Assembly: GCA_964454265.1 (NCBI GenBank)
Contig: CAYVXD010000002.1
Span: 8,659-72,658, forward strand
DNA length: 64,000 bases
Reading direction: 5' to 3'
DNA from: JAUWMI01 sp964454265
GTDB lineage: Bacteria; Sumerlaeota; Sumerlaeia; MWCT01; JAUWMI01
Made by a program: the position numbers and the translations under genes
In this document: piece by piece, positions 9,001 through 17,558 of the stretch
Layout of the letters: the number at the start of each line of letters is the position of its first letter
Numbering within the stretch: the stretch's first letter is position 1
The notes under the pieces: generated by a model
The model's input: the letters and a program-made list of their open reading frames with translations, nothing else
Told to the model about the DNA's origin: nothing
Databases searched by the model: none

Positions 9001-9245
9001 CACCTGGCATCGGTGCGCGCACCAATGGCAACCACTTCTGGAACAATAAAGAAGACTTCGTGGATTTTGAAAAAGAGACCTCTGCGCTATACGGCGATCC
9101 GAAATTCACCGACCCCAGTAATGGTGATTTCACACCGCAAAAAGACTCACCGCTTCTGGATAATACAGGGCACCCACTCGCCGGGCTCACTGACCCCGAA
9201 CCTATCCGCGCTCTCTGGGCCACCTGGGCTGCGCTGAATCAATAG
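6039..9245 (+). CDS. M56 (BlaR1-like) membrane metalloprotease fused to HEAT-like, Ig-like and beta-helix modules
   Basis: This 1068-residue protein begins with a BlaR1/MecR1-type M56 domain: membrane helices near residues 10-60 and 140-165, zinc motif YHELTHIKGRD with the first His at residue 241, and a later VVDEA acidic segment near residue 288. After another membrane helix (about 350-370) it does not carry the penicillin-binding domain of BlaR1. Instead it has a HEAT-like segment (ALKSKKAVKPLL, ALGIIGDESVVPELI), an SbsA-type Ig-like domain (LDPPNGATDVDP, VTFDRPM) and a C-terminal right-handed beta helix (DVTIENNVF, DLTIRNNCFVNNA). The large extracytoplasmic part is presumably the sensor. 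It is coupled to the repressor gene by ATGA. The ligand is unknown; a glycan is a guess from the beta-helix fold. Confidence 0.88.
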   Translation: MMNAIITFWAQWMLATSWQLVVMVIVVGALCFFWRKAPVRMLHLLWLLVFIKLLIPPHLGHDYSLANLLVRSEIFTSQHLAVNSAQEEWQVPAVHLSRTAIEGPIAIEDESVISDNEVGSSLPSTSVQEFPIVSGIGQFTYQHILFVLWLVGAAGLLLRSLMSAGRFRGWLSAYGQPPPSWFKEKLAEWSQKFRLREPPGCFIVSGSHCPCLFGWFKPQLLFPKDLLKRLTPEQLQMAVYHELTHIKGRDTIMNGLQSLLQIVYWFHPLVWLAGREVRHYREMVVDEAVVSAHKNLPKHTYEQTILALAEHSPARPVPAMVGILEHRSFVFRRVMRLVASSSTRIGWRQTFLSWVMLALFTFFFIPMGISQPQVSPSDTLNVEKKAFPEVLNEAQRLYMQWTGERFSGYLDKSDYADLSDSTKAELEKGWISILEGPWSRKYYDTINCLAALKSKKAVKPLLHIAAERREKDNRDRWMAVRALGIIGDESVVPELIHLIYHYNQNTRFWAQISLARITGVNFGYDWQKWGEWWNQQGKQPPFSPEKITWTTKYPEWADSQKQKESDRNFVERFSGRKEEESATVSPAPKPEVNYLGQANFPSVVALDPPNGATDVDPAREHITVTFDRPMMRGGYSWVDKGKRPKLEKIEWINDHQCRAWVTLEPGREYGVWLNFGPRTCNFKSREGVSADRVYWTFRTSSAQQTSEVGTLQAKIDKAQSGGVVIVSPGKHEGPLEITKPLTLRGEDARTCTIELLGNEPTITVRGTKDAVLENLTVRWAPKSTDVRIESPAAIYVRDSDVVIRGCRLEPLERPKDTPYGLMAAGRSHVTFTEGRSTGFAYALIFLEGANGTVSNSILTDAGHSVVTLHANSRVKIIGNILGRCEYHAVRNTGGTMDMTNNLVIADNRAGAYLGNKSAHGRIANNLFSQNRGAIWAYASSDVTIENNVFLAENGPGVGFHDSCDLTIRNNCFVNNAQGLTRYSKEGRPPGIGARTNGNHFWNNKEDFVDFEKETSALYGDPKFTDPSNGDFTPQKDSPLLDNTGHPLAGLTDPEPIRALWATWAALNQ

Positions 9246-9290
9246 ACGGCCATAAACCCTGACTTATTTCTCTCGCTAAGGAGAGTTGAC

Positions 9291-10412
9291 ATGAATTCCT
9301 TAAGAAGGTTTCTCAAACAATTGATGATTGCTGCTATGACGGTGGCAGCTTTAATTAGCGTTGCCTCCAGTGAGGAAATAAAAGATACGGTCTGCGAGGT
9401 TCACCTGCAAGATGGAAGAATTTATCGGTCGGCAAGGCTTGACGTTCAACAAGTGGCACTCTGCACCAAATACGGAATCCTCAAAATTCCAATCGATGAT
9501 CTGATAAGCATCATCCGTTCCACTTCTTCCGGTGAGGACGAGGTTGCTACTGTCAAATTCGTGGTAACAGGTGAGCTGCTCGTTGATGAGTTTTCCGGAC
9601 ATACTCCAGCGGAGCAATTCTGTTTTCGCAAGGGAGAAATCAGTCAAATTCTCTTTGGGTTTCCGGCAAGTGCGGCAGTAGGGCCGGAAGGGCCAAGATT
9701 TCGTATCTTATGGTTCAGGGACCGCAGGCACCATGCAGAGTCAATTCATCGAGTGGGAGACTATGGATATTCAGCAGCTGCTCGCATCGCTGAAGAAATT
9801 GGGGCGGCAAATATTGAGGTTCAGGACAACTATACCCTAACCAGTGAGAGGCTCTCGCAATTTGATGCCATTATTTTTATGAACGTCGAGTCTTGCGAGA
9901 CGTTGAGTGAAAGCGAGCGGAAGACACTTCGCGACTTCCTTGCTGCGGGAGGATCAATCCTGGTAATAGGTCAGCAAGACCGTGGTTCACCGCTCTCGCG
10001 CGAGGCACTCTTTGCGAATTCTGTCTCCTTGCCATACGGAATCGAATTTACAAAAGGAAAAGCGAAGTCTACAAAGAAACTCGCTTCTCATCCGATTACC
10101 AGTGGGCTCAAATCTGTTCCTGGAGGGGGCAGTGTTCTCAAAGTAAGATCTCCAGCGCAAGCGCTTGCTCCCGCCGATGGAAATAACGTGGTGCTGGCTA
10201 TATCACAGCACGGGAAAGGCAGGATTGTTGCGGTAAGCGACGACTCTGCCTTCGCAGACCTGTCTCTTAGCATAGAATCCCCCATTGCGGCGTTTAACGA
10301 ATCTTTCTTTTTAGAAGCGCGAGAGCCCAAAGTGAAGCAGAGCCGTTTGTTCTTTAGAAACGTATTATGCTGGCTATTGCATCTAGAAGCAGAGCAACTG
10401 CAACAGGACTAG
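9291..10412 (+). CDS. Secreted protein with DUF4350/GATase1-like domain
   Basis: A 373-residue exported protein with a signal peptide of about 27 residues and TAAGGAG 7 bp before the ATG. The N-terminal ~90 residues carry the short motif CTKYGILKIPIDDLISI, a strand pattern that recurs in exported proteins of related bacteria next to M56 proteases. From about residue 140 to 350 there is a class I glutamine-amidotransferase-like fold of the DUF4350 kind (FDAIIFMNVES, LRDFLAAGGSILVIG, HGKGRIVAVSDDSAF). The nucleophile cysteine of true amidotransferases is not evident, so it is probably a binding domain. It follows the M56 gene by 45 bp on the same strand and probably belongs to that operon. Confidence 0.7.
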   Translation: MNSLRRFLKQLMIAAMTVAALISVASSEEIKDTVCEVHLQDGRIYRSARLDVQQVALCTKYGILKIPIDDLISIIRSTSSGEDEVATVKFVVTGELLVDEFSGHTPAEQFCFRKGEISQILFGFPASAAVGPEGPRFRILWFRDRRHHAESIHRVGDYGYSAAARIAEEIGAANIEVQDNYTLTSERLSQFDAIIFMNVESCETLSESERKTLRDFLAAGGSILVIGQQDRGSPLSREALFANSVSLPYGIEFTKGKAKSTKKLASHPITSGLKSVPGGGSVLKVRSPAQALAPADGNNVVLAISQHGKGRIVAVSDDSAFADLSLSIESPIAAFNESFFLEAREPKVKQSRLFFRNVLCWLLHLEAEQLQQD

Positions 10413-10572
10413 GAGAATCTGAACATTCAAGTAAAAACCATGAAAGGGAGTGAACGAATACGAAGGGGATTTATTTCCCACATTATTTTTTATTATCCGC
10501 ATCTTGCAATTGAGTTTGGCCAAACTGAAAATAAATTTTAGCCAAATCTAAACGTATGCTTTAAGTTGGTAT

Positions 10573-11523
10573 TCAGCTTTCGAACAGGGCGTCAACGTAC
10601 TCCTGCGGGTCGAAGTCTCGCAGATCCTCGAGTTTTTCGCCTACGCCGATCATGACGACCGGTATTTCGAAAAGGTCGCGAATCGCCACCAGGATACCCC
10701 CTTTGGCTGTTCCATCGAGTTTCGTCATGACAATACCGGTGACAGGAATAGCCTGGCTGAATATTTTGGTCTGGTTGATGGCGTTTTGGCCTGTTGTTGC
10801 GTCGAGGATCAGGAGCGATTCGTGCGGGGCGTCGGGAACGAGTTTTTTTATCACGCGTACCATCTTTTTTAATTCTTCCATGAGATTGATCTTCGTGTGG
10901 AGGCGGCCTGCAGTGTCAATAATGACAACGTCAGTGGCTCTGGCTTTAGCGGAGTTCAGCGCGTCGTAGCATACCGATGCCGGATCAGCACCCATGCTTT
11001 GCTTGACGAAGTCGCTGTGAGAGCGCTCGGCCCAGATTTCGAGCTGCTCGACTGCGGCTGCGCGGAAGGTGTCACCCGCCACAAGCATAACAGATTTGCC
11101 CGCATCATAGTAGCGCTTTGCGAGCTTACCAATTGTGGTAGTCTTGCCAACCCCATTTACCCCGACAACAAAGATGACGGAGGGTTTCGCGGTTGGCGGT
11201 GCGAGCGGACGCTCACTCTTACTGACGATGGAGAGCAGCGCCTGTTTGAAGACCGTGATGAGCATCTGTGGGTCTTTCACGCCGCGAACTGTGGTTTCCT
11301 CGCGGATAGTACTGATGATCTTGGCTGTGGTTGACACGCCGACATCGGCCTGGATAAGAATCTCCTCGATTTCTGACAGTAGATCCTCGTCAATCTTGCC
11401 GCGAAGCGCAACCAGCGTTTTCACCCGGTCAATCACACTGTGCTTGGTTTTTGCAAGGCGCTCTTTCAGGCGTGCGAAGAGCCCCTTTTTCTCCGGCGGC
11501 TGATTTGTATTGCGTTTTGACAT
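10573..11523 (-). CDS. ftsY: Signal recognition particle receptor FtsY
   Basis: An SRP-family GTPase of about 316 residues. The NG domain is complete: an N-domain helix bundle (LFARLKERLAKTK), G1 GVNGVGKTTTIGKLA, the SRP insertion box DTFRAAAVEQLEIW, G3 DTAGRL, G4 TKLDG and the C-terminal GVGEKLEDLRDFDP signature. The long acidic A-domain of enterobacterial FtsY is missing, as in many phyla. It docks ribosome-SRP complexes at the inner membrane. The ATG at 11523 is preferred to an in-frame TTG nine bases upstream. It is flanked by unrelated genes and no ffh is in view. Confidence 0.97.
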   Translation of the reverse strand: MSKRNTNQPPEKKGLFARLKERLAKTKHSVIDRVKTLVALRGKIDEDLLSEIEEILIQADVGVSTTAKIISTIREETTVRGVKDPQMLITVFKQALLSIVSKSERPLAPPTAKPSVIFVVGVNGVGKTTTIGKLAKRYYDAGKSVMLVAGDTFRAAAVEQLEIWAERSHSDFVKQSMGADPASVCYDALNSAKARATDVVIIDTAGRLHTKINLMEELKKMVRVIKKLVPDAPHESLLILDATTGQNAINQTKIFSQAIPVTGIVMTKLDGTAKGGILVAIRDLFEIPVVMIGVGEKLEDLRDFDPQEYVDALFES

Positions 11524-11719
11524 TTTTGGCAAGTGCGATTCGTGAATTTCACGGGCTAAAGGAAACAGACACGCTCTTACGCAGATTGTGGCTGATGTTC
11601 AAGCGAAAATTTACCTGTTATACCGGTTGAGACTCGACTTAGTACAGCGCAGGGGGTGCAGAGTTGCCAGAGGCTAATTCGCGACGAGGTGGCATGCGCT
11701 GCGAGAACCACAGGCCATC

Positions 11720-13405
11720 CTACTCTTTTTTGAAAATCTGAAAGGCAATATGTGTACGTGGCTTCGATGTGTACGATGGAAAGAAGACTTCATATACGGG
11801 TGTCTTGCTTTTGAGCTCTTGAGGGTATAAAACGACCAGCGAGTTGGATGAGATTTGCGGCCAAAAGCGTTCCATGTCGAGGCCAGGGGGCATGAAGACA
11901 TACGGGAGTGAACGAAAGCCATCGGCTTTTACATGAGCCGGTTGTATCTTTTCGTAAAAGAGCACAAGGTACGGGGCAAAGGTGATATAGCCGGAGAGGT
12001 AAATCTGCACAGGAGGAGGGGAATGGTGCCGTGTATATTCGAGGGCCTCCTTTACTCCATACTGCCAATCTGGTGCCGAGTAGATGGGATAGAGGACAAA
12101 GAGGTTGAAGACGAACAGAAGCACCGCAATACAGGCGACAATTACGAGACAAAGGAGGACTGTGCGCGCCACACGGTTGACATGAGGAACCGCTGGACGA
12201 TTCGCCTGGTCAGGGGGACTAAGCCACTTGAGGACAGTATGAATGCCCATCGCTGTGATTAACTGGAGCATGGGAAGCGCGACGATTGAGCGCAGCGCAT
12301 GAGGTACTCCCTCGTGCGTCAGGCTTGCTCCGACAGGGAACAGGAGAAACCAGCCGAGCAAGAGGAGGTCTGCCTGCGTGCGGCGCTTGGCGAGCCGAAT
12401 CAGGCCAATTATCAGAAATGGCGCTTCAAAGAGGTAGAGTACGCCAAAGCTGGTAAGCAGAAGACCGACGGATTTGGGATTCAGATGAAATGGTACGCCC
12501 AGTACGTGCATGGCCGCTAAACTCTGGACACTGTGGCGTGTCAGCTCATCGCCTTTGAAAAACAGAAAGAGGGGTGAGTAGTGTTCGATATAATTACGGA
12601 GAAACAGGAGCAGGGTTTTATACCATGGGAGATTGAGAGTAAGAATCGAAATTCGCTCAAACCGCGAACCTCCCTGTGCACTGAGTGTGAACAGGAGGAT
12701 CGGAACAGCCAGGATCAAGAACAGGCCTAGGCTGCCCAGGGCCCATGGCCGCGCCTCGCCGAGCCTTCGCCGGTATACAAGACAGAGCAGGAGCAGAAAG
12801 ATCGGGATAAACAGGCGAGCCACCGCATAGGCGTAAAAGGAAATGCCAAATACTAAAGCGGCGAGTAACCAATAGCGGGGTTTCTGCTCAATGCCCTTGA
12901 GAAAACAGAGCAGGGCTATTGTGAGAAACAGCGGCACTAGGATTCCCTGCAGGGCCCAGCGGCTGAAGAGCACGTGCCAGGGTGAAATCGCAAGGAGCAG
13001 ACTGGCAATGAGAGCCAGGCGTGTGTTGTTCCAGAGCCGCTTTGCGAGGAAGAAGGTGAGGAGCACGGTCAGGATACCGGCAAGGGCAGCTGGCGCCCGG
13101 GTGGCGAATACGGTCAGGCCAAAGAGTGCCACGAAGGAGACGTCAAGATATTGGTAAATGGCGGATGTATACACGCCAAACACATTGCAAAAAAGCGGGA
13201 GAGGTTGAAAGCAGACACGCGATCCTGTGGGGAATGTTTCAAAGTAGATATAGCCGCCGGTTTTCAGGAGCGAGTAGGCAGTGTAGCCCTTTTCAGCTTC
13301 ATCGCGAAAGAGAGCTGGCGGATTGGAACCGAGGGAATAAAGACGTAGAATAGCTGCGAGCGCAATAATGAGAACAAGCAAATAAACTGGTGATCTGTGG
13401 TTCAT
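11720..13405 (-). CDS. Polytopic glycosyltransferase, GT39/ArnT-like
   Basis: A membrane protein of about 561 residues with roughly ten transmembrane helices. It has the PMT/ArnT-type opening: a first helix, then LGSNPPALFRDEAEKGYTAY, where the Asp-Glu pair in the first periplasmic loop is the expected catalytic and metal site of GT-C enzymes. Later segments SPWHVLFSRWALQG and a soluble C-terminal domain also fit. Such enzymes transfer a sugar from a polyprenyl-phosphate donor in the periplasm; the acceptor is unknown. The frame extends to an ATG at 13441, but the ATG at 13405 is preceded by GGAGCAAG and starts closer to the first helix, so I prefer it. Confidence 0.82.
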   Translation of the reverse strand: MNHRSPVYLLVLIIALAAILRLYSLGSNPPALFRDEAEKGYTAYSLLKTGGYIYFETFPTGSRVCFQPLPLFCNVFGVYTSAIYQYLDVSFVALFGLTVFATRAPAALAGILTVLLTFFLAKRLWNNTRLALIASLLLAISPWHVLFSRWALQGILVPLFLTIALLCFLKGIEQKPRYWLLAALVFGISFYAYAVARLFIPIFLLLLCLVYRRRLGEARPWALGSLGLFLILAVPILLFTLSAQGGSRFERISILTLNLPWYKTLLLFLRNYIEHYSPLFLFFKGDELTRHSVQSLAAMHVLGVPFHLNPKSVGLLLTSFGVLYLFEAPFLIIGLIRLAKRRTQADLLLLGWFLLFPVGASLTHEGVPHALRSIVALPMLQLITAMGIHTVLKWLSPPDQANRPAVPHVNRVARTVLLCLVIVACIAVLLFVFNLFVLYPIYSAPDWQYGVKEALEYTRHHSPPPVQIYLSGYITFAPYLVLFYEKIQPAHVKADGFRSLPYVFMPPGLDMERFWPQISSNSLVVLYPQELKSKTPVYEVFFPSYTSKPRTHIAFQIFKKE

Positions 13406-13525
13406 TTCTTGCTCCAGGTGATCTTTTCCGCTTAAATGCAATAGATTTTTCCCTAGGGACTATTCCCTGGTAATGCACCAAGCTCTTTCAAGTATGGTTC
13501 GGGTGAACATATAATTGGAGCGTGG

Positions 13526-13544
13526 CACGGCCATCCTGGCCGTG
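13526..13544. repeat. Interspersed palindrome CACGGCCA-TCC-TGGCCGTG
   Basis: A perfect 8-bp stem with a 3-nt loop in the gap between the GHL10 and GT39 genes. It belongs to the set of GC-rich palindromes scattered through intergenic DNA in this window. It is on the 5' side of the GT39 gene, so it is not that gene's terminator. Confidence 0.7.
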
Positions 13545-13600
13545 AGTTATCGAATTCATTCGGCCAGCATGATGTCTCATACATACATAAGCAAACGGGG

Positions 13601-14722
13601 CTATTTTGTCAACGGGCGAAAAAGCGGGAGTGCTGGATTGCTAAACGGGCCGGACCTCAGAAACGGAAGGTCGTCTGCAATAGCGCCTGAGTACCAGATG
13701 GCGATACCCTGACATTGGTATCTGCGTGCGATGGTGATCTGGTGCACCAGAGACTCAGGTTTTACGTCGTCTGCATTAAGCCCGCAAATGATTTTTGCCT
13801 GTGGGCCCACTGCCTGCCGAATAATCTTTAAATTCGCATCCAGCTGACCGGCTTGATAGAGCATTGGAGCCGCTGCGTCAATGTGGCCGTTACGAAGCCA
13901 GCTATACCACCCCTGGCCTTTAGAATCTATCTCTCCGGGAGGAACTACTGCGGAGGTAATCGTGATCCCGGGACGCGCGGAGCGCAGCTGTTTTGCAAGT
14001 CCGGCGATAAATCGCTCGGTCTGACGCTTTCGCCAGTAGTCCCATATTTTGCGCGCACTGGATTCCGGCGGAAAGGCTCGTAATTCAAGCCCCGTATCTT
14101 TTCGAAATTGCTCCTTGCAGTATGAGCAAAAGCAGAACTCCTCAGTAGGGTATCGAATGCGGTCGAGATTTATGCCGTCAAATGAGTTGAGCTGGATTGC
14201 TTCCAGAAAGATATTAGTCAGAAGCACGTGGGATTTGGGATTGGAAGGGCAGAGCGAATAGAAGTCCCCCCACTGGTCTCGATGAAGATATAGATCTCCT
14301 GCCTGGTTGATTGCGGTCAGTTGGGGGAATTTGTCCAGCAGAACGCCACGGCTTGTTGTTTTTCGGGCATCAGGAGTGTGAAAGGCATAGAAGCCGTATT
14401 CCATCCACGCCTCAGCGCACATGCCCCGTTTGTGAGTCTCTCCAATCAGCCATGACAGGATATTTTTCTCCTTCATCTCCGGATATTGAGGAAGGTGCTG
14501 GCTATTGGGATAGGCAACGTATCCGCGGAAATACGTTGCCACGTAAATGGTGTTAAAGTTGGCGTCATGCAGACCGTTGAGGAGTTGAGTGAGATGGGCC
14601 TGTCCTTTGAACAGATCGGACTTATCAACCCAGACTGCACGGGTTTCAGTGGTGGCGGTTTGCGCCACGGCAAGCAACGGAATTCCAAAGAGAATGATGA
14701 AAGCGAAAACAAGTCGTTTCAT
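13601..14722 (-). CDS. GHL10-type glycoside-hydrolase-like protein
   Basis: A ~373-residue exported protein whose signal peptide begins at the ATG at 14722 (MKRLVFAFIILFGIPLLAVA). A longer frame from a TTG at 14785 would bury that signal and is rejected. The mature part is a TIM-barrel GHL10 (DUF187) domain: TRAVWVD, LHDANFNTIYVATYFRG, GMCAEAWMEYG, the LDRIRYP motif (SFDGINLDRIRYPTEEFC) and a C-terminal barrel strand GIAIWYSGA. GHL10 proteins are believed to cleave glycosidic bonds in extracellular or peptidoglycan-related glycans, but substrates are poorly known. It lies in the same direction as the TIGR02757 and waaA genes, with 59 bp separating it from the former. Confidence 0.85.
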   Translation of the reverse strand: MKRLVFAFIILFGIPLLAVAQTATTETRAVWVDKSDLFKGQAHLTQLLNGLHDANFNTIYVATYFRGYVAYPNSQHLPQYPEMKEKNILSWLIGETHKRGMCAEAWMEYGFYAFHTPDARKTTSRGVLLDKFPQLTAINQAGDLYLHRDQWGDFYSLCPSNPKSHVLLTNIFLEAIQLNSFDGINLDRIRYPTEEFCFCSYCKEQFRKDTGLELRAFPPESSARKIWDYWRKRQTERFIAGLAKQLRSARPGITITSAVVPPGEIDSKGQGWYSWLRNGHIDAAAPMLYQAGQLDANLKIIRQAVGPQAKIICGLNADDVKPESLVHQITIARRYQCQGIAIWYSGAIADDLPFLRSGPFSNPALPLFRPLTK

Positions 14723-14781
14723 GGCGTTATTGCTTTCCGTTCTGGTTGATAGTAGGGGTGTTCGGCAGAACGCCCTTACTT

Positions 14782-15675
14782 TCAATCACCTTGCATACGG
14801 TCGTTTTCTAAACAGACAGCGTAGAGTTCACACCGCTGGCAGACGGTTGAGTTCTTCTTTGCGGGACAAAGTTTTAGAATGCCCAGGCGGCATAGAGCGA
14901 AGTCGTACTTTACCGGATCCATGGGATCGAACCGTGTCAGTGCCCGAGTGACCTCGATGGCCGTTTTCATGGTTGCGTTTGTTCGCGTAGTCAGGCCAAG
15001 TCGCCTGGAGATGCGCGAAAGATGGATGTCGAGCGGTATAATGAGGCGGTCCGGCGGAATTTCCGGCCACAGGCCCAGGTCAATGTGATCCTGTGCCCGC
15101 ACCACCCAGCGCAGGAACAACAATGGCCGTTTACAGGCGCTGCCGCCTGCTGGTGAAGGGAATAAGAAGCGGACAGGGGCCCGTCTGGGAATCTCTCGCT
15201 GGTGTGGAAAGTAGGGTGAAGCGTCGAGGTGCCAAAGGTTGGCAGCAAACCGCTCAAGGCTGGGCAGAATGTTTGGCTCCTGCGGCTGATAACATGAGAG
15301 AAAGAACTGTTTGATGGAGCCTGACTGGCGGAGAACTTGATGCAGTAGAAAGATAAGGCAGGCAATATCGCGGCCAGTGTTAAAACGATGCTTGAAGCCC
15401 TCGAACAATCGGTTGTGGCGCGCCGGAGAGAAATTGTAGACAAAGTCGTAGGGATGGCCATTCATGATTCCGAGAATGTGCAGGAGACTCTTGCGAATGA
15501 CCTGCACGCTCCCATATGCCAGGCATGTTGATAGAAATGCTACAATCTCCTGATCTGCTTTCGCTCTATACTGATGGGGGAATTCAAGAGGATCAGAGTA
15601 AAGATATTCCGGGCGATGGTAGTTGCGATACAGGCGGTCGAGGAAATTTTGTAGTGATGCGGGTGATGTGCTCAA
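14782..15675 (-). CDS. TIGR02757 (DUF2400) family protein
   Basis: A 297-residue protein matching TIGR02757 in length and landmarks: NYHRPEYLYSDPLEFPHQY, DQEIVAFLSTCLAYGSV, KHRFNTGRD, the KRPLLFLRWVVR stretch and the LIIPLDIHLSRISRRLGL segment. It ends with a cysteine pattern CxxxxxxxxCxxC that may bind a metal cluster, reminiscent of helix-hairpin-helix glycosylases. Function is unknown; a role in nucleic-acid metabolism is inference. The start is a TTG whose TTGA overlaps the stop of waaA, so it is translationally coupled to waaA. Confidence 0.85.
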   Translation of the reverse strand: MSTSPASLQNFLDRLYRNYHRPEYLYSDPLEFPHQYRAKADQEIVAFLSTCLAYGSVQVIRKSLLHILGIMNGHPYDFVYNFSPARHNRLFEGFKHRFNTGRDIACLIFLLHQVLRQSGSIKQFFLSCYQPQEPNILPSLERFAANLWHLDASPYFPHQREIPRRAPVRFLFPSPAGGSACKRPLLFLRWVVRAQDHIDLGLWPEIPPDRLIIPLDIHLSRISRRLGLTTRTNATMKTAIEVTRALTRFDPMDPVKYDFALCRLGILKLCPAKKNSTVCQRCELYAVCLENDRMQGD

Positions 15676-16979
15676 CAGGCAGCTCCGGTCATTGTGGGTG
15701 CACGATCAAGAATATTTTTGATAATCTCAGCGCTTCGCCTGGCACTTCCTTTGTTTCGTTCAACTGCTTGCACTGCTTGCTGGCCAATCTCGTGTCGGCG
15801 GGTTTCGTTTTCCAGTAGCTCGGTGATAGTGGGAACAAGGGCGTTTGCGGTGATTTGCAGGCCTCCTCCAGTTTGGTTCATAATCTCCGTGATTTCTGGC
15901 TGATTGTGCATATGGGGGCCATAGAGGACAGGGATGCGATGAATTGCGGCCTCTAGCAAGTTGTGTCCGCCAATGGGAACGAAGCTGCCGCCAACGATGG
16001 CCAGCGATCCAACCCCGTATACATTGGCGAGCTCGCCCATTACATCCAGCAGCAGCACGTCAGGATTTGTGGCTGCAGGTTTGCTAGCTCGCGAAACACT
16101 CAGTCCCTTTGCCGTAGCCAGGCGGTAGGCTTCATCGAAGCGCTCAGGGTGACGAGGAGCCAGAACGAGGTGGAGAGATGGAAACCGGGATTTCAGCGTG
16201 CAAAACGCACTGAGGATAAGCTCCTCCTCGCCCGGATGAGTGCTGCCAGCGACTATAATGGGATCTGTTGGTGCGATTGTCCACTGGTGCAGGATGGTCT
16301 GTCTGGCCTCGGGGCTTAAGGGAGCACCGGGCGAGTCGAATTTGCAATTTCCGGTAACGAATACTCTGTCCCGGCTGCCGCAGAGTGTTGCCATGCGTTC
16401 GGCATCCGCAGTGGTCTGCATAAGAAAGGCCTGTACACCGTCAAGCGGCCGCTTGAACAGGAATTTGAATCGCTTGTAAAGACGAAAAGACCTAGGTGAA
16501 AGCTTTCCGTTTGCCAGGAAGATTCTAACTCCGCGGTCGCGTGCCAGCATGAGAAAGTTGGGCCAAAGCTCAGTCTCCATCATGATGAATAGGGTTGGGC
16601 GGAAGTGATCGAGAAACTTGCGTACGATCCAGGAGGCATCCAGGGGGTAGTAAGTTATCGTGTCGGCCATGGTGAGGGATTTCTGCGCCTTTTGCTGGCC
16701 TGTTTCAGTGATAGTAGATGCGATGACTCGGGCGTCCGGGAACGTGCGCTTGAGTTCGGGGATCAGCGCTGCTGCGGCCACCACTTCGCCGACCGAGACC
16801 GCGTGGACCCAAATACGCTCACCTCCATTATAGCGTGGCGATGGCGTCAGATCAAGCTGTTTGCCAAGCATTCCCTTCAGGCTGTTTCGATATTTCTTTT
16901 TCATCATGATTTTGTATGCAACAGAAGGGAGCACAAAGGGCGAAGCCAGCAGGTAGAGGATGTTCACGAATTGGATCAT
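15672..16979 (-). CDS. waaA: 3-deoxy-D-manno-octulosonic acid (Kdo) transferase
   Basis: A 435-residue GT30 enzyme with an N-terminal membrane anchor (MIQFVNILYLLASPFVLPSV). The WVHAVSVGEVVAA segment holds the catalytic Glu, followed by the conserved METELWPNF, FLANGKLSPRSF, VAGSTHPGEEE, LAPRHPERF and GGSFVPIGGHNLLEAA motifs. It adds Kdo to lipid A precursors at the cytoplasmic face of the inner membrane, which indicates a Gram-negative outer membrane with LPS. It overlaps the following TIGR02757 gene by 4 bp. Confidence 0.96.
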   Translation of the reverse strand: MIQFVNILYLLASPFVLPSVAYKIMMKKKYRNSLKGMLGKQLDLTPSPRYNGGERIWVHAVSVGEVVAAAALIPELKRTFPDARVIASTITETGQQKAQKSLTMADTITYYPLDASWIVRKFLDHFRPTLFIMMETELWPNFLMLARDRGVRIFLANGKLSPRSFRLYKRFKFLFKRPLDGVQAFLMQTTADAERMATLCGSRDRVFVTGNCKFDSPGAPLSPEARQTILHQWTIAPTDPIIVAGSTHPGEEELILSAFCTLKSRFPSLHLVLAPRHPERFDEAYRLATAKGLSVSRASKPAATNPDVLLLDVMGELANVYGVGSLAIVGGSFVPIGGHNLLEAAIHRIPVLYGPHMHNQPEITEIMNQTGGGLQITANALVPTITELLENETRRHEIGQQAVQAVERNKGSARRSAEIIKNILDRAPTMTGAAC

Positions 16980-17049
16980 AATCTAGTAGCACAGGCATTT
17001 CTGCCTGCCTTTTCCATTGATGGGTGTGTGACCACAGCATTCCGGCCGT

Positions 17050-17490
17050 TCAGTGCGGTATGGAGTCTTTCTGGACGAGTTTGAGCCTGCTGTTCCGGGC
17101 AACCTTATCAAGGATACCGTTAATGAAAGAGGGTGAGTCAATGTCTCCATAAATTTTGGCAATCTCAATATATTCATTAATGGTGACTTTAGGCGGAATG
17201 TCGCCAAAGTGAAGCAACTCGCTGGTGGCGAGGCGAAGGATATTCTTGTCAATTAAAGAGAGACGATCAAGGCGCCAGTTGGTGATTACCTTTTGAAGCA
17301 ATAGATCAATATATGCAAGGTTGAGGAGAGTTTTTTCGAGCAGTTGAATGGTAAAGTCGCCAGGCTGGGGCTTTTTCTTCAGCTCAAGACAGGCGAAGTT
17401 CTCCAGCGTCTCCTGAAGCGAAAGGGCGGTTATGTCAATTGCGTAGAGGAGCTGAAGTCCTAATTCTCTGGCCACACGGCGTTGTCCCAT
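17050..17490 (-). CDS. nusB: Transcription antitermination factor NusB
   Basis: A 146-residue all-helical protein of standard NusB length. It has the basic N-terminus RRVARELGLQLLYAID, the WRLDRLSLIDKNILRLATSELL core and the closing IPPKVTINEYIEIAKIYGD and SFINGILDKVAR motifs. It binds boxA RNA with NusE in rRNA antitermination and ribosome biogenesis. It lies 70 bp upstream of waaA in the same direction. The usual ribH partner is not adjacent. Confidence 0.96.
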   Translation of the reverse strand: MGQRRVARELGLQLLYAIDITALSLQETLENFACLELKKKPQPGDFTIQLLEKTLLNLAYIDLLLQKVITNWRLDRLSLIDKNILRLATSELLHFGDIPPKVTINEYIEIAKIYGDIDSPSFINGILDKVARNSRLKLVQKDSIPH

Positions 17491-17528
17491 TGTTACCCGA
17501 CCTGGTGGAACAGTAATAGATGATCAGC

Positions 17529-17551
17529 GGGCTGCCGGTTTGCGGCAGCCC
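17529..17551 (-). terminator. Hairpin after the amidase gene
   Basis: GGGCTGCCG-GTTTG-CGGCAGCCC is a perfect 9-bp stem, placed 8 bp past the stop of the amidase gene on the minus strand and before nusB. No U-run follows, so it may act as an attenuator or mRNA end rather than a classical terminator. Confidence 0.5.
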
Positions 17552-17558
17552 TGGCTTA

